This document shows positions 54,758 to 63,065 of a stretch of DNA of 64,000 nt, in pieces. The DNA is taken from NCBI GenBank assembly GCA_036644995.1, contig JAVXOZ010000001.1, positions 62,001-126,000 of the forward strand. The letters are read 5' to 3'. The translations under genes were made by a program, and so were the position numbers. Numbering within the stretch: position 1 is the stretch's first letter; every line of letters begins with the position of its first letter. Below the pieces are notes generated by a model. That model searched no databases. It was not told the DNA's origin and saw only the letters and a program-made list of their open reading frames with translations. This stretch comes from Cryptoclostridium sp036644995 (GTDB lineage: Bacteria > Bacillota > Dehalobacteriia > UBA7702).

Positions 54758-54918
54758 CAGATTGTTAAAACATATAGTTTTTTGGCAAGATGTCTGGCTG
54801 TTAAGAAAGACTTAGATTTGGTAAAACTCCCTGAGCAGCGGCTGTGCAGTGTACATAGATGTACATAAGCAGCTGATGGGAAGGGATTTTGCCAAATATC
54901 AGACTTTATCAACAGCCT
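54758..54918 (+). mobile_element. Structured intergenic element, copy 6, flanked by a duplicated terminator hairpin
   Basis: 161 bp. Both sides carry GCACCGCTTTATCGGTGC: left 54739-54756, right 54921-54938. In this copy the inner stem reads ATTTGG with CCAAAT, where copy 1 has ATTCGG with CCGAAT: a compensatory change. It sits upstream of spoIIGA and downstream of the recO operon. Confidence 0.9.
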
Positions 54919-55057
54919 AAGCACCGCTTTATCGGTGCAGGATTGTGGACAATATACATTTTTAACTATAATATAATACTAAAATTTCAATTTTATATAC
55001 CGCTGAATATAGCCAAACTAATTAAAAAAAATAGCGTAGCAGATTAACTGCTACGCA

Positions 55058-55218
55058 CAGATTGTCAAAAAACATAGTTTTTTGGCAAGATGTCTGGCTG
55101 TTAAGAAAGACTTAGATTTGGTAAAACTCCCTGAGCAGCGGCTGTGCAGTGTACATAGATGTACATAAGCAGTCGGTGGGAAGGGATTTTGCCGAATATC
55201 AGGCTTTATCAACAGCCT
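55058..55218 (+). mobile_element. Structured intergenic element, copy 7, flanked by a duplicated hairpin
   Basis: 161 bp, nearly identical to copy 6, only 139 bp away. A different hairpin is duplicated: GCGTAGCAG ... CTGCTACGC on the left (55034-55056) and right (55221-55243). As the two flanking hairpins differ, the two copies arose from separate insertions and not from one tandem duplication. The flanking hairpins would end the recO transcript. Confidence 0.9.
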
Positions 55219-55297
55219 AAGCGTAGCAGATTAACTGCTACGCTATCAAGTCTAAGTTATTGGGGTCACTACATTACCCATATAAGCTTTGGTATTT

Positions 55298-56041
55298 TTA
55301 CCTAACATCAGGTTTTGTCCACAGGCTGTTACGTATAATATCTAAGGATTTTATACGCCTTTCCAAATGATAGGCAACCAATTCCTGCATAACTTTTGCC
55401 ATTATTTTTTCGGTTTCTTCGTTTAGTTTTAATCTGTTTAATTGCTCTATGGGTGTTTTATTGTAATAATCCAAACCATAGATGGCTTGGGGAGAGATAA
55501 ATACACCTCCGCCACAATCTTTACAAATAGGGCCGGGAAATCTTGAAGATAAATATCCCTCTTTTAAAGGCTCTCCGCAATTACTGCAACGCTTAAAATC
55601 CACTTCATAACCAATCAATGTCATGAGATTTATTTCAAAATACCTTGCCATAGATTCAGTGTTTTTATTATCTATTTTAGAAAAAACCTGATGGGTTAAA
55701 TCAAAAACTGCACTGTTGGATTCTTTTTCCGGTAAAGCAATATTTAATAGTTCCATAAAATAGGAAACATATAAATAAGCTTGGGGATTGGAGCGAATTT
55801 GGGGATAGGTTTCTAAAGACACAGCCTGAGAAATGGTATCCATGGATTTACCTTGATAGAGCATTAAATTACAGCGGTTACCCAACTGCAAATGACCTTT
55901 CATGGTACTTTTTGGTCTTTTCACACCTTTGGCAATGGCAGAAAGCTTGCCGTATTCACGGGAAAACAGCGTAAAAATACGAGTGCTTTCCCCATAATTC
56001 ATTGCTTTTATTATAATTGCATCCGCAGCGTAATATTTCAT
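55298..56041 (-). CDS. recO: DNA repair protein RecO
   Basis: 247 residues. N-terminal OB-fold (to about 80; DAIIIKAMNYGESTRIFTLFS), helical middle, and a zinc finger CSNCGEPLK ... CKDCGGG. RecO loads RecA with RecF/RecR. It starts 3 bp after mgtE stops. Confidence 0.95.
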   Translation of the reverse strand: MKYYAADAIIIKAMNYGESTRIFTLFSREYGKLSAIAKGVKRPKSTMKGHLQLGNRCNLMLYQGKSMDTISQAVSLETYPQIRSNPQAYLYVSYFMELLNIALPEKESNSAVFDLTHQVFSKIDNKNTESMARYFEINLMTLIGYEVDFKRCSNCGEPLKEGYLSSRFPGPICKDCGGGVFISPQAIYGLDYYNKTPIEQLNRLKLNEETEKIMAKVMQELVAYHLERRIKSLDIIRNSLWTKPDVR

Positions 56042-56044
56042 AAA

Positions 56045-57412
56045 TTATCCAACCCCTAAAAGGAAAGGCATAAACTGCGCAGCTAAAATAGTGTAAATTA
56101 TCAAACCTAAAACATCAATACTGGTACTGATAAACGGTGCTGATGCCACAGCAGGGTCAACCCCAAATTTTTTCAAGGCTAAAGGCACCATGGTGCCAAT
56201 GGTAGCGGCTAAAACCATATTGCATAGCAAGGTAAGCCCAACCAAAATACCAAGGTAAGCGCTGCCTTGCCAAATATAGGCAACCACTGATAATGCCACG
56301 GCACAAAAACCACCAACAATAAAACCAACGCATGATTCCTTTAAAGTATTAATCAAAAATTCCGAAACGTCTATCTGCCCTGTGGATAGCCCCCTAACTG
56401 TAACCGTGGAGCTTTGAGTACCCACATTACCGCCCATGCCGCAAAGCAGGGGTATAAAATACGCCAAAGCCACCACAGCTTGGAGCTCGGATTCTAAATT
56501 GCGAATAATGGTACCTGAAAGTAAACCACCAAATAAGGTTACCAAAAGCCAAGGTAAGCGGGATTTAACCGCCGTAATAACCTTTTCCACGAAAGATTCA
56601 TCTTCCAATTCATCTTCATGAACACCTGCCATACGCAAAACGTCTTCGGTAGCTTCGTCTTGGATAACATCTAAAATATCATCAACGGTGATAATCCCCA
56701 CCAAACAGTGGCCTTCATCCACAACGGGAACAGCCATGATATCATAACGTGATACCATATTGGCAACTTCTTCCTGGTCCATATAATCCGTAACAAATTT
56801 TACCCTGGTGTGCATAATATGTTCCAATGACCAATGAGGTGGTGTTACAATTAAATCACGCAAAGACAAAACACCAACCAAAACATTTTCATCGTCAACC
56901 ACGTAAATATAATAAACCGTTTCTGCTGAAGGTGATTGTTCCCTCAGGCTATCTATGGCTTGAGCCGCAGATTCGTGCATATTCAGAGAAATATACTCCG
57001 TGGTCATAATAGAACCAGCAGTATCTTCCGGATAGACCATTAAGCCTTTAACGTCATCAACATCATCCTGTTCCATTAAATCGAATACTTGATTTTGATC
57101 GTAAACGCTTAATTCGCCCAGAATATCCGCAACATCATCGGAAAACATGGTGTCTAAAATTGCCGCACTTTTTTCATCACCCAAATCTTTCATAATTTGG
57201 GGAACTAATTCCGGATCTAAATAGCTTAAAACCTCACCAGTTACATCGGTGGGTAAATATTGTAAAACCGAGGAAATACAGTTTTCATCCAATTCCGCCA
57301 TTACTTCGGCAATATCAATAGATGCCGATGGTGCTAAAACCGCAGCAATACCCGGATAATCTTCGGTTTCAATGAACGGTTGTAGCCGTTCTAATTTTTC
57401 TTTAATATCCAT
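56045..57412 (-). CDS. mgtE: MgtE magnesium transporter
   Basis: 455 residues. Cytoplasmic N domain (about 1-130), two CBS domains (about 135-255), a plug helix, then five membrane helices (about 285-450) with the conserved PLLCGMGGNVGTQSSTVTVRGL filter region in parts: CGMGGNVGTQSS and TVRGL. Imports Mg2+ and is gated by cytoplasmic Mg2+. No M-box riboswitch is visible upstream. Paired with recO. Confidence 0.96.
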   Translation of the reverse strand: MDIKEKLERLQPFIETEDYPGIAAVLAPSASIDIAEVMAELDENCISSVLQYLPTDVTGEVLSYLDPELVPQIMKDLGDEKSAAILDTMFSDDVADILGELSVYDQNQVFDLMEQDDVDDVKGLMVYPEDTAGSIMTTEYISLNMHESAAQAIDSLREQSPSAETVYYIYVVDDENVLVGVLSLRDLIVTPPHWSLEHIMHTRVKFVTDYMDQEEVANMVSRYDIMAVPVVDEGHCLVGIITVDDILDVIQDEATEDVLRMAGVHEDELEDESFVEKVITAVKSRLPWLLVTLFGGLLSGTIIRNLESELQAVVALAYFIPLLCGMGGNVGTQSSTVTVRGLSTGQIDVSEFLINTLKESCVGFIVGGFCAVALSVVAYIWQGSAYLGILVGLTLLCNMVLAATIGTMVPLALKKFGVDPAVASAPFISTSIDVLGLIIYTILAAQFMPFLLGVG

Positions 57413-57729
57413 GGTTACCCCCTTAATAAGAGAATGAAATAAAAATTAAAATGAAATTTGTAATCCTTATACATTCCTATTGTAGCGGCAATTAACCAGC
57501 ATAGACAATTTATTCCCAATAAAGCTATTGCGAATACCTTATGAATACCTTATGGTTAATTACCAACGTTTAACTTGGGGGATTCGATAATAAACACGTC
57601 CCCCTTTTTTGCTCTTTTTAAAAATATGTAATTACACCATCGAGGAACGCTATCCATTATCTCACCTTCTTTCTTATGCCCATAATATTAAAAAATTATT
57701 ACTTTTGTGCCTTAAAGCAGCATTAAAAT
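57413..57729. other. Gene-free stretch upstream of mgtE
   Basis: 317 bp between mgtE and era, both on the minus strand, so it contains the mgtE promoter and the end of the era transcript. A short direct repeat GAATACCTTAT lies near 57535 and 57545. No convincing gene, riboswitch or tRNA is seen. Confidence 0.6.
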
Positions 57730-58635
57730 TTATTCATCAATATTACGTTTATCAAAACCAAAATTTCTTAAATATATTTCTTTATTTCGCCAATCTTTTT
57801 TAACCTTAACCCAAAGCTCCAAATAGAAAGATGAGCCTAAGGCTTTTTCCATTTCCATTCTTGCCCGCATACCAATTTCTTTGAGCATAGCACCATTTTT
57901 ACCGATGATAATTCCCTTTTGAGATTCACGCTCCACATATATAGTGGCATTGGCATAAACCTTGCCCCCTGGGCGTTCCTTTACTTCCATCATTTCCACG
58001 GCAATAGAGTGCGGAATTTCATCTTCGGTAAGTTCCAAAACTTTTTCTCTGACTATTTCCGCCATAATGGCTCTTTCCGGTTGATCTGTAACCATATCCT
58101 CAGGATAATAACAGGGCCCGGGCTTCAAGTATTCCGTAACTGTTTTTAGGAGATGTTGAACATTATCATCTTTCAAGGCTGAAATTGGTACTATTTCAGC
58201 AAAATCAAATTTATCTTTATAAAAATTAATTATCTTAAAAAGGTCATCCTTATTAGGCATTAAATCAACTTTATTAAGAAGCAGAAAAACAGGGGTATCA
58301 GAAGGTAAGGTGTTAATAATATATTCCTCACCGCCACCAAATTTTTCCGTGGCATCCGCAATGTAAAAAATAATATCCACACCGCTGATTGCGCTTTTTG
58401 CTGCCTGCATCATAAACTCACCAAGTTTATGCTTGGGCTTGTGAATACCCGGGGTATCAATGAAAATAAGCTGGGCATTATCTGTGGTATAAAAGCCCTT
58501 AATTTTATTTTGAGTGGTTTGGGGCTTATCAGAAACGATGGCTATTTTTTGCCCCAAAATGGTATTCATCAATGTACTTTTACCTGCATTTGGTCTGCCG
58601 ATAATAGTAATAAAACCTGAACGAAATTCTTGCAT
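57730..58635 (-). CDS. era: GTPase Era
   Basis: About 301 residues from MQEFRSGFITIIGRPNAGKS at 58635, with AAAGGAA upstream. G1 GRPNAGKST, G3 DTPGIHKPKHK, G4 NKVD, and a C-terminal KH domain with GIIIGKNGAMLKEIG. It binds the 3' end of 16S rRNA in 30S assembly. It is separated by about 120 bp from the DUF3048 gene upstream, and belongs to the phoH-pgpH-ybeY-dgkA-era order conserved in Firmicutes. Confidence 0.97.
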   Translation of the reverse strand: MQEFRSGFITIIGRPNAGKSTLMNTILGQKIAIVSDKPQTTQNKIKGFYTTDNAQLIFIDTPGIHKPKHKLGEFMMQAAKSAISGVDIIFYIADATEKFGGGEEYIINTLPSDTPVFLLLNKVDLMPNKDDLFKIINFYKDKFDFAEIVPISALKDDNVQHLLKTVTEYLKPGPCYYPEDMVTDQPERAIMAEIVREKVLELTEDEIPHSIAVEMMEVKERPGGKVYANATIYVERESQKGIIIGKNGAMLKEIGMRARMEMEKALGSSFYLELWVKVKKDWRNKEIYLRNFGFDKRNIDE

Positions 58636-58755
58636 TCTTTTTCCTTTGCTTATCAAATGCCTTAATTAAGGCGTGTTTTAATTATTTTTATAATTAAATT
58701 TACTTTTTTAATATCTACAATCTGCTGTTTTCTCAGAGAAATTAGAGTGAGAGTT

Positions 58756-59799
58756 TTATTGGGCATCCGAGGATGCAGCGGCGGTTTCTCCACCGTTATA
58801 CTCTACATTCACAGTATCCGGCACCACTTGAATAATGGTTCTGCCCGGTAAAAATTTAGCTTGTTTGCCATTTGCCATGGTAAAGGTTAACGGCGATATT
58901 TCATCTTTCATCGACCAAGTAATCTCTGTGGCAGTACCATTTTGGAAAAGAACACCACTGCTACTATTGCCGGCAAATTTCATATCCAATAATTTAGTAT
59001 CACCTGTTACAAGAGGTGCAGCTATTTTCATAACCACTACATTATCTGCGTAAAGCTGGGTATTATCTGCGGCATCCATATGCGGTGCACCCTTGGAAAA
59101 ACGCATATAATGGTTAGCGGCATCATCCCATTTATAGGAAACAGGTTTATAAGTATAGGCTATATTAATATCCGTATTGGTACCTTTGGTTAAAGCCTTT
59201 ATTGCTTTATCATTATAAAAAGCAAATTTTGTGGTATTTTGTTTTTCCCACAAACCCTTTTCAGTGGCGGCGGCTTGGAGTTTTTCCCAAGAGGTGTATA
59301 AATTAACCGGGGCTTTTCTGGAATTATCTCTCCAAAAATAGCTGCCCATTGCCATTTGGTCTATTTCATCCACGGTATCCGAAAGATTGGTAAACATATA
59401 GCTGGCACCACAATGTACATAAATAGCACCAAAAGAGTTAACCAAGCTAATAAAGCAATGTCTGGCACTGCGTACAGGGCCAATAGTATCGGGCTGATTA
59501 TGATAATAAAGTGCCAAAAATCTATTAATGCCACCTTCAACCGGTAATTCAAAAAGCAAATCTGCTTTGCCTAAATTTGTTTGAGGTTCAGAGTTGGGTC
59601 CGTTATCCACAGCCACAGCTAATACTCTTTCCGGCAAATTATCAACTACTGCATGGTCTAAAGGACAATAATTTACCGCTTCTTCTTTGGGCACATCATT
59701 TGTCGGGGCTTTTTCGGCTTTATCTTTACCGCAGCCAACAATAAAAACAGAAAGGCTGAGAGCCAACAATAAAACCAATATTTTTGCAGTTTTTTTCAT
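58756..59799 (-). CDS. DUF3048 lipoprotein (YerB-like)
   Basis: About 347 residues. The start at 59799 has AAGGAGA before it. Signal peptide with lipobox FIVGC, so a cell-surface lipoprotein. DUF3048 features: AVAVDNGPNSEPQTNLGKAD, GINRFLALYYH, IGPVRSARHCFISL, and a C-terminal domain ending GRTIIQVVPDT. Function unknown in any member I know. It sits between dgkA and era, an unusual place. Confidence 0.88.
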   Translation of the reverse strand: MKKTAKILVLLLALSLSVFIVGCGKDKAEKAPTNDVPKEEAVNYCPLDHAVVDNLPERVLAVAVDNGPNSEPQTNLGKADLLFELPVEGGINRFLALYYHNQPDTIGPVRSARHCFISLVNSFGAIYVHCGASYMFTNLSDTVDEIDQMAMGSYFWRDNSRKAPVNLYTSWEKLQAAATEKGLWEKQNTTKFAFYNDKAIKALTKGTNTDINIAYTYKPVSYKWDDAANHYMRFSKGAPHMDAADNTQLYADNVVVMKIAAPLVTGDTKLLDMKFAGNSSSGVLFQNGTATEITWSMKDEISPLTFTMANGKQAKFLPGRTIIQVVPDTVNVEYNGGETAAASSDAQ

Positions 59800-59888
59800 A
59801 AGAAGTCTCCTTTTTTTCATATATTTTTTATAGCTTCAAGAAATGAGATATTGGGTTCTTTAGCTAATTCTTAACTTTTTAAAGGGGA

Positions 59889-60257
59889 TTATAAAAATAA
59901 ATTTGCTATACGAGGCAAGAAAATTACCCCTCCGATAAATAGAGCAACGATACAGGAAAACATCACCGCTCCTGCTGTTATATCTTTAACTATTTTTGCC
60001 AAGGGATGATATTCTTGGGTTACCAAATCCACCACATTTTCAATGGCAGTATTAATCATTTCACTGACGATAACCGCACCAATCACCAAAAACAAAACTA
60101 AATATTCAAAATAATTGATGTGTAATACAAAACCTAAAAATATAGCAAGTACACCCATACACAGGTGAATGCGGATATTGCGTTCATTTTTTATGCAATG
60201 CCAAAGCCCATAGGCGGCATGATGAAAACTCTCTAAAAGGTTTTTTGTTTTCCTCAT
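59889..60257 (-). CDS. dgkA: Diacylglycerol / undecaprenol kinase
   Basis: 122 residues with three membrane helices and the signature EMINTAIENVVDLVTQE. In Gram-positive bacteria this family mainly phosphorylates undecaprenol. Overlaps ybeY by 4 bp (ATGA). Confidence 0.93.
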   Translation of the reverse strand: MRKTKNLLESFHHAAYGLWHCIKNERNIRIHLCMGVLAIFLGFVLHINYFEYLVLFLVIGAVIVSEMINTAIENVVDLVTQEYHPLAKIVKDITAGAVMFSCIVALFIGGVIFLPRIANLFL

Positions 60258-60727
60258 CTTACTACCCCCATTATTTCCAGATATTTTTCGGTGGTAGCCT
60301 CCATTATCTCAGCTTCATCAGATTTTATATGGTCGTAACCCAGTAAATGCAGTAAACCATGGAGAGCCAAAAAACAAAGCTCTCTCCTAAAACTATGGCC
60401 ATATTCCAAGGCTTGTTCTTTACAGCGTTCCAAGGAAATAATAATATCGCCTATGGAAAAATCAACTAAGCCCGGTAAATTGCTAAATTCAAAAGTTTCA
60501 CCACACTCCAACATGGGAAAAGACAATACATCTGTGGCTTTATCCAAATTTCTGAATTTTTTATTGTATAATTGAATAGTTTTATTATCGGTAAAAAATA
60601 CTGTTACTTCACTTTTACCATCTTTACCTTCACCTTTTACTGCTGTTTTTAATACCTTTGCCAAAAAAACCATATCTTCAGCCTGTAAGGAAAAAGGTTT
60701 TAAATTACTCCGCATTTCAATTTTCAT
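60254..60727 (-). CDS. ybeY: Endoribonuclease YbeY
   Basis: 157 residues with the metal motif HGLLHLLGYDH (H-x3-H-x5-H). Acts in 16S rRNA 3' end maturation and rRNA quality control. Its start overlaps the end of pgpH by 11 bp. Confidence 0.95.
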   Translation of the reverse strand: MKIEMRSNLKPFSLQAEDMVFLAKVLKTAVKGEGKDGKSEVTVFFTDNKTIQLYNKKFRNLDKATDVLSFPMLECGETFEFSNLPGLVDFSIGDIIISLERCKEQALEYGHSFRRELCFLALHGLLHLLGYDHIKSDEAEIMEATTEKYLEIMGVVR

Positions 60728-63065
60728 TTTTGTGCGACTCCTTTAAATCCGTGTTTGTTTCTTTTTCCTCAATAATACCTTGAAAAACCCCGGAAGGTAG
60801 TTGAATATCAGTAATTTTAGGCGCATCTATTTCCACCTCAATACCCTCCTCAGGTACTATCCAATGGGGTGGCGGTGCCTTTTCAACCATAGCTGCAACA
60901 TCTGCAACAGCTACTTTTTTCTTGGCAGCCAGTTCTCTAACCAATTCTTTGGTATCCAAATCAGACATGGAAGGATACTCAATACGATAGTGAGAAAGCC
61001 CGCTCAATACCGAGAAAAAGGCTTCCTGAACCTTATGTAAATCTCTAAAAGTTAAATCACATTCTTCAAATTGACCTGCTGCCAACTGATTTTGGATAAT
61101 ATCATGAATTTTAGCCCGCATATCACCTTTAGAACGCAGAGTGGCACTTTGCAATGCTGCTTGGACACTATCTGCCATCATCAAAATTGCACTCTCTTTG
61201 GTTTGAGGTTTAGGATGGGGATAGCGGAAATCATCTTTATGCACAGGGTCACCATGGGAGGCTGCCTTTGCTTTATGGTAAAAGTATTGAACCACACTAT
61301 TGCCGTGATGTTCGTTGATAATATCCACTACGCTCTGGGGTAAATCATAATCTTCCGCCATTTCTACCCCATCTTTAACGTGGGATATAATAATAAGCGT
61401 ACTTAAAGAAGGATTTAATTTTTCATGGGGATTCATGTTTGGTTCTTGATTCTCCACAAAATATTTTGGCCGTTCCAATTTGCCTACATCATGAAAATAG
61501 GATGCAACCCTAACTAAATTGGAATCCGCACCAATGGCATCTGCGGCAACCTCTGCCAAATTACCCACAAGAACACTGTGGTAATAAGTGCCCGGTGCTT
61601 CGGTCATTAATCTTTTAATCAAAGGATGTCCCGGATTTGCCAATTCCAAAAGTTTCATTGGGGTGGTCATTTTAAAGAAAGTTTCAGCCAAGGGTAAAAC
61701 CCCCAATGCCAAAAGCGAGGAAACAAAGCCGGAAATCATACCAATTACCGCACCTGCCAATAAAGCAATATGACCTTGACCACCAATAAGCCCCACTGCA
61801 ATTATAAGACCAACATTTATTATCCCAATATAAAATCCAAAGGAAATAAGATGGTATCTTTCACGAATACGGTCCACAATATGAACCGTGTAAATAGCAC
61901 TGATAAAGGAAACGATGAAATATGCCGGCTGACTCAAGGTTAATAACGCCACAAACACCGATGCAACGGAAACCAAAAAATAAGAAAATCGCTGATTGGT
62001 TAAGGTTGTAAAGATAATTGCCAAAGCCGGCAATGGCAATAGATAGCCCAAAACACTATACAATACCCCTGTCATATTACTGCTTAAAAATATTATCCCT
62101 TGACAAATCAAAATGAACATAACCAAAAAGGAGCACAGCAAAGGCACACCCTGTTTTCCATAGGCATATTCAGGGAAAAAACGGCGGCAATAAAGATAAA
62201 TTAAGTAGTAAATAATTAAAGTAAACAGCATGATACCGGGGAAATAAAGCATATTTTTATTGGTTACCAAAAGCCCTGTTTTATCCAGCATTTCCACCTG
62301 TTCATCAGTGATGGTAGTGCCTCTTTGTACCAATATTTGCCCGGGACGCACAGTTACTTCTATGGGTTTTATCTCGTCCTGCTTCGCTTTAATAATAGCC
62401 ATGGTTGCTTCTTTATCATAAATATTATTAGGCTCCAGATTTGCCACATCCACTAAATTATGGAGCACGGCTTTTTCCGAGGTAGAATATTCACCTTCGC
62501 TAATTTGTTCATCCATATTTTTAAGGAATGCCTTAAAATCAGATTCTTTCACACCGGGGTCATATAATTCATTTAGTAAAATATTAAAATCCGATTCTAA
62601 TTGATATAGTTTGTCCATATCAACGGCTTCCCACAAAGCCACTGTTTTTTCACTGAAATGATTCCCCAGCAAGGATTGGTATAAAGGGTTGTGGTTATCT
62701 TTACTGCCTTGAATTTTAGCAATTTCACCCACAAAGTTAGAAATACGCCCTTTGGCATCTATAATTTTTTGTGCATCCAAAACATAAACAGGGCTTAACT
62801 GATCTTCCACCGCATCTTTAGCCTGCTGATATTTTACATCGCTCATATAAGAAAGAGTATTACCTTCATAATATATAGTGTTATCACAAATTTCTCCCAC
62901 ATTATAGGTATCACTGCTACCCAATGCCGGGATAACCAAGATAAAGGCAGTTAGCATTATCATAGCTACCCACCAAATCCACACATTATCCTTTTTAAGC
63001 TTTTCTATATCTTTTTTAGAAAAGATTTTACCTCTCCACAGGAAGGAATTATTGTGTTTTTTCAT
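60717..63065 (-). CDS. pgpH: Cyclic-di-AMP phosphodiesterase, 7TM-HD family (PgpH)
   Basis: About 782 residues from MKKHNNSFLW at 63065, with GGGAGG just before it; the longer frame to 63128 overlaps phoH. One N-terminal membrane helix, an extracellular 7TMR-HDED domain (about 60-270), seven membrane helices (about 275-460), and a cytoplasmic HD domain with YFHDVGKLERP and EHHGNS. The family hydrolyses c-di-AMP to pApA. With cdaA 9 kb away the window has both a c-di-AMP synthase and a hydrolase. Confidence 0.94.
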   Translation of the reverse strand: MKKHNNSFLWRGKIFSKKDIEKLKKDNVWIWWVAMIMLTAFILVIPALGSSDTYNVGEICDNTIYYEGNTLSYMSDVKYQQAKDAVEDQLSPVYVLDAQKIIDAKGRISNFVGEIAKIQGSKDNHNPLYQSLLGNHFSEKTVALWEAVDMDKLYQLESDFNILLNELYDPGVKESDFKAFLKNMDEQISEGEYSTSEKAVLHNLVDVANLEPNNIYDKEATMAIIKAKQDEIKPIEVTVRPGQILVQRGTTITDEQVEMLDKTGLLVTNKNMLYFPGIMLFTLIIYYLIYLYCRRFFPEYAYGKQGVPLLCSFLVMFILICQGIIFLSSNMTGVLYSVLGYLLPLPALAIIFTTLTNQRFSYFLVSVASVFVALLTLSQPAYFIVSFISAIYTVHIVDRIRERYHLISFGFYIGIINVGLIIAVGLIGGQGHIALLAGAVIGMISGFVSSLLALGVLPLAETFFKMTTPMKLLELANPGHPLIKRLMTEAPGTYYHSVLVGNLAEVAADAIGADSNLVRVASYFHDVGKLERPKYFVENQEPNMNPHEKLNPSLSTLIIISHVKDGVEMAEDYDLPQSVVDIINEHHGNSVVQYFYHKAKAASHGDPVHKDDFRYPHPKPQTKESAILMMADSVQAALQSATLRSKGDMRAKIHDIIQNQLAAGQFEECDLTFRDLHKVQEAFFSVLSGLSHYRIEYPSMSDLDTKELVRELAAKKKVAVADVAAMVEKAPPPHWIVPEEGIEVEIDAPKITDIQLPSGVFQGIIEEKETNTDLKESHKNEN

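Noticed and set aside
54739..55243. Copies 6 and 7 as one tandem duplication
   Set aside because: The flanking duplicated hairpins differ between the two copies, which requires two separate insertion events.
57609..57803. 64-residue frame between mgtE and era
   Set aside because: It overlaps the C-terminus of era on the other strand and has no family resemblance or start signal.
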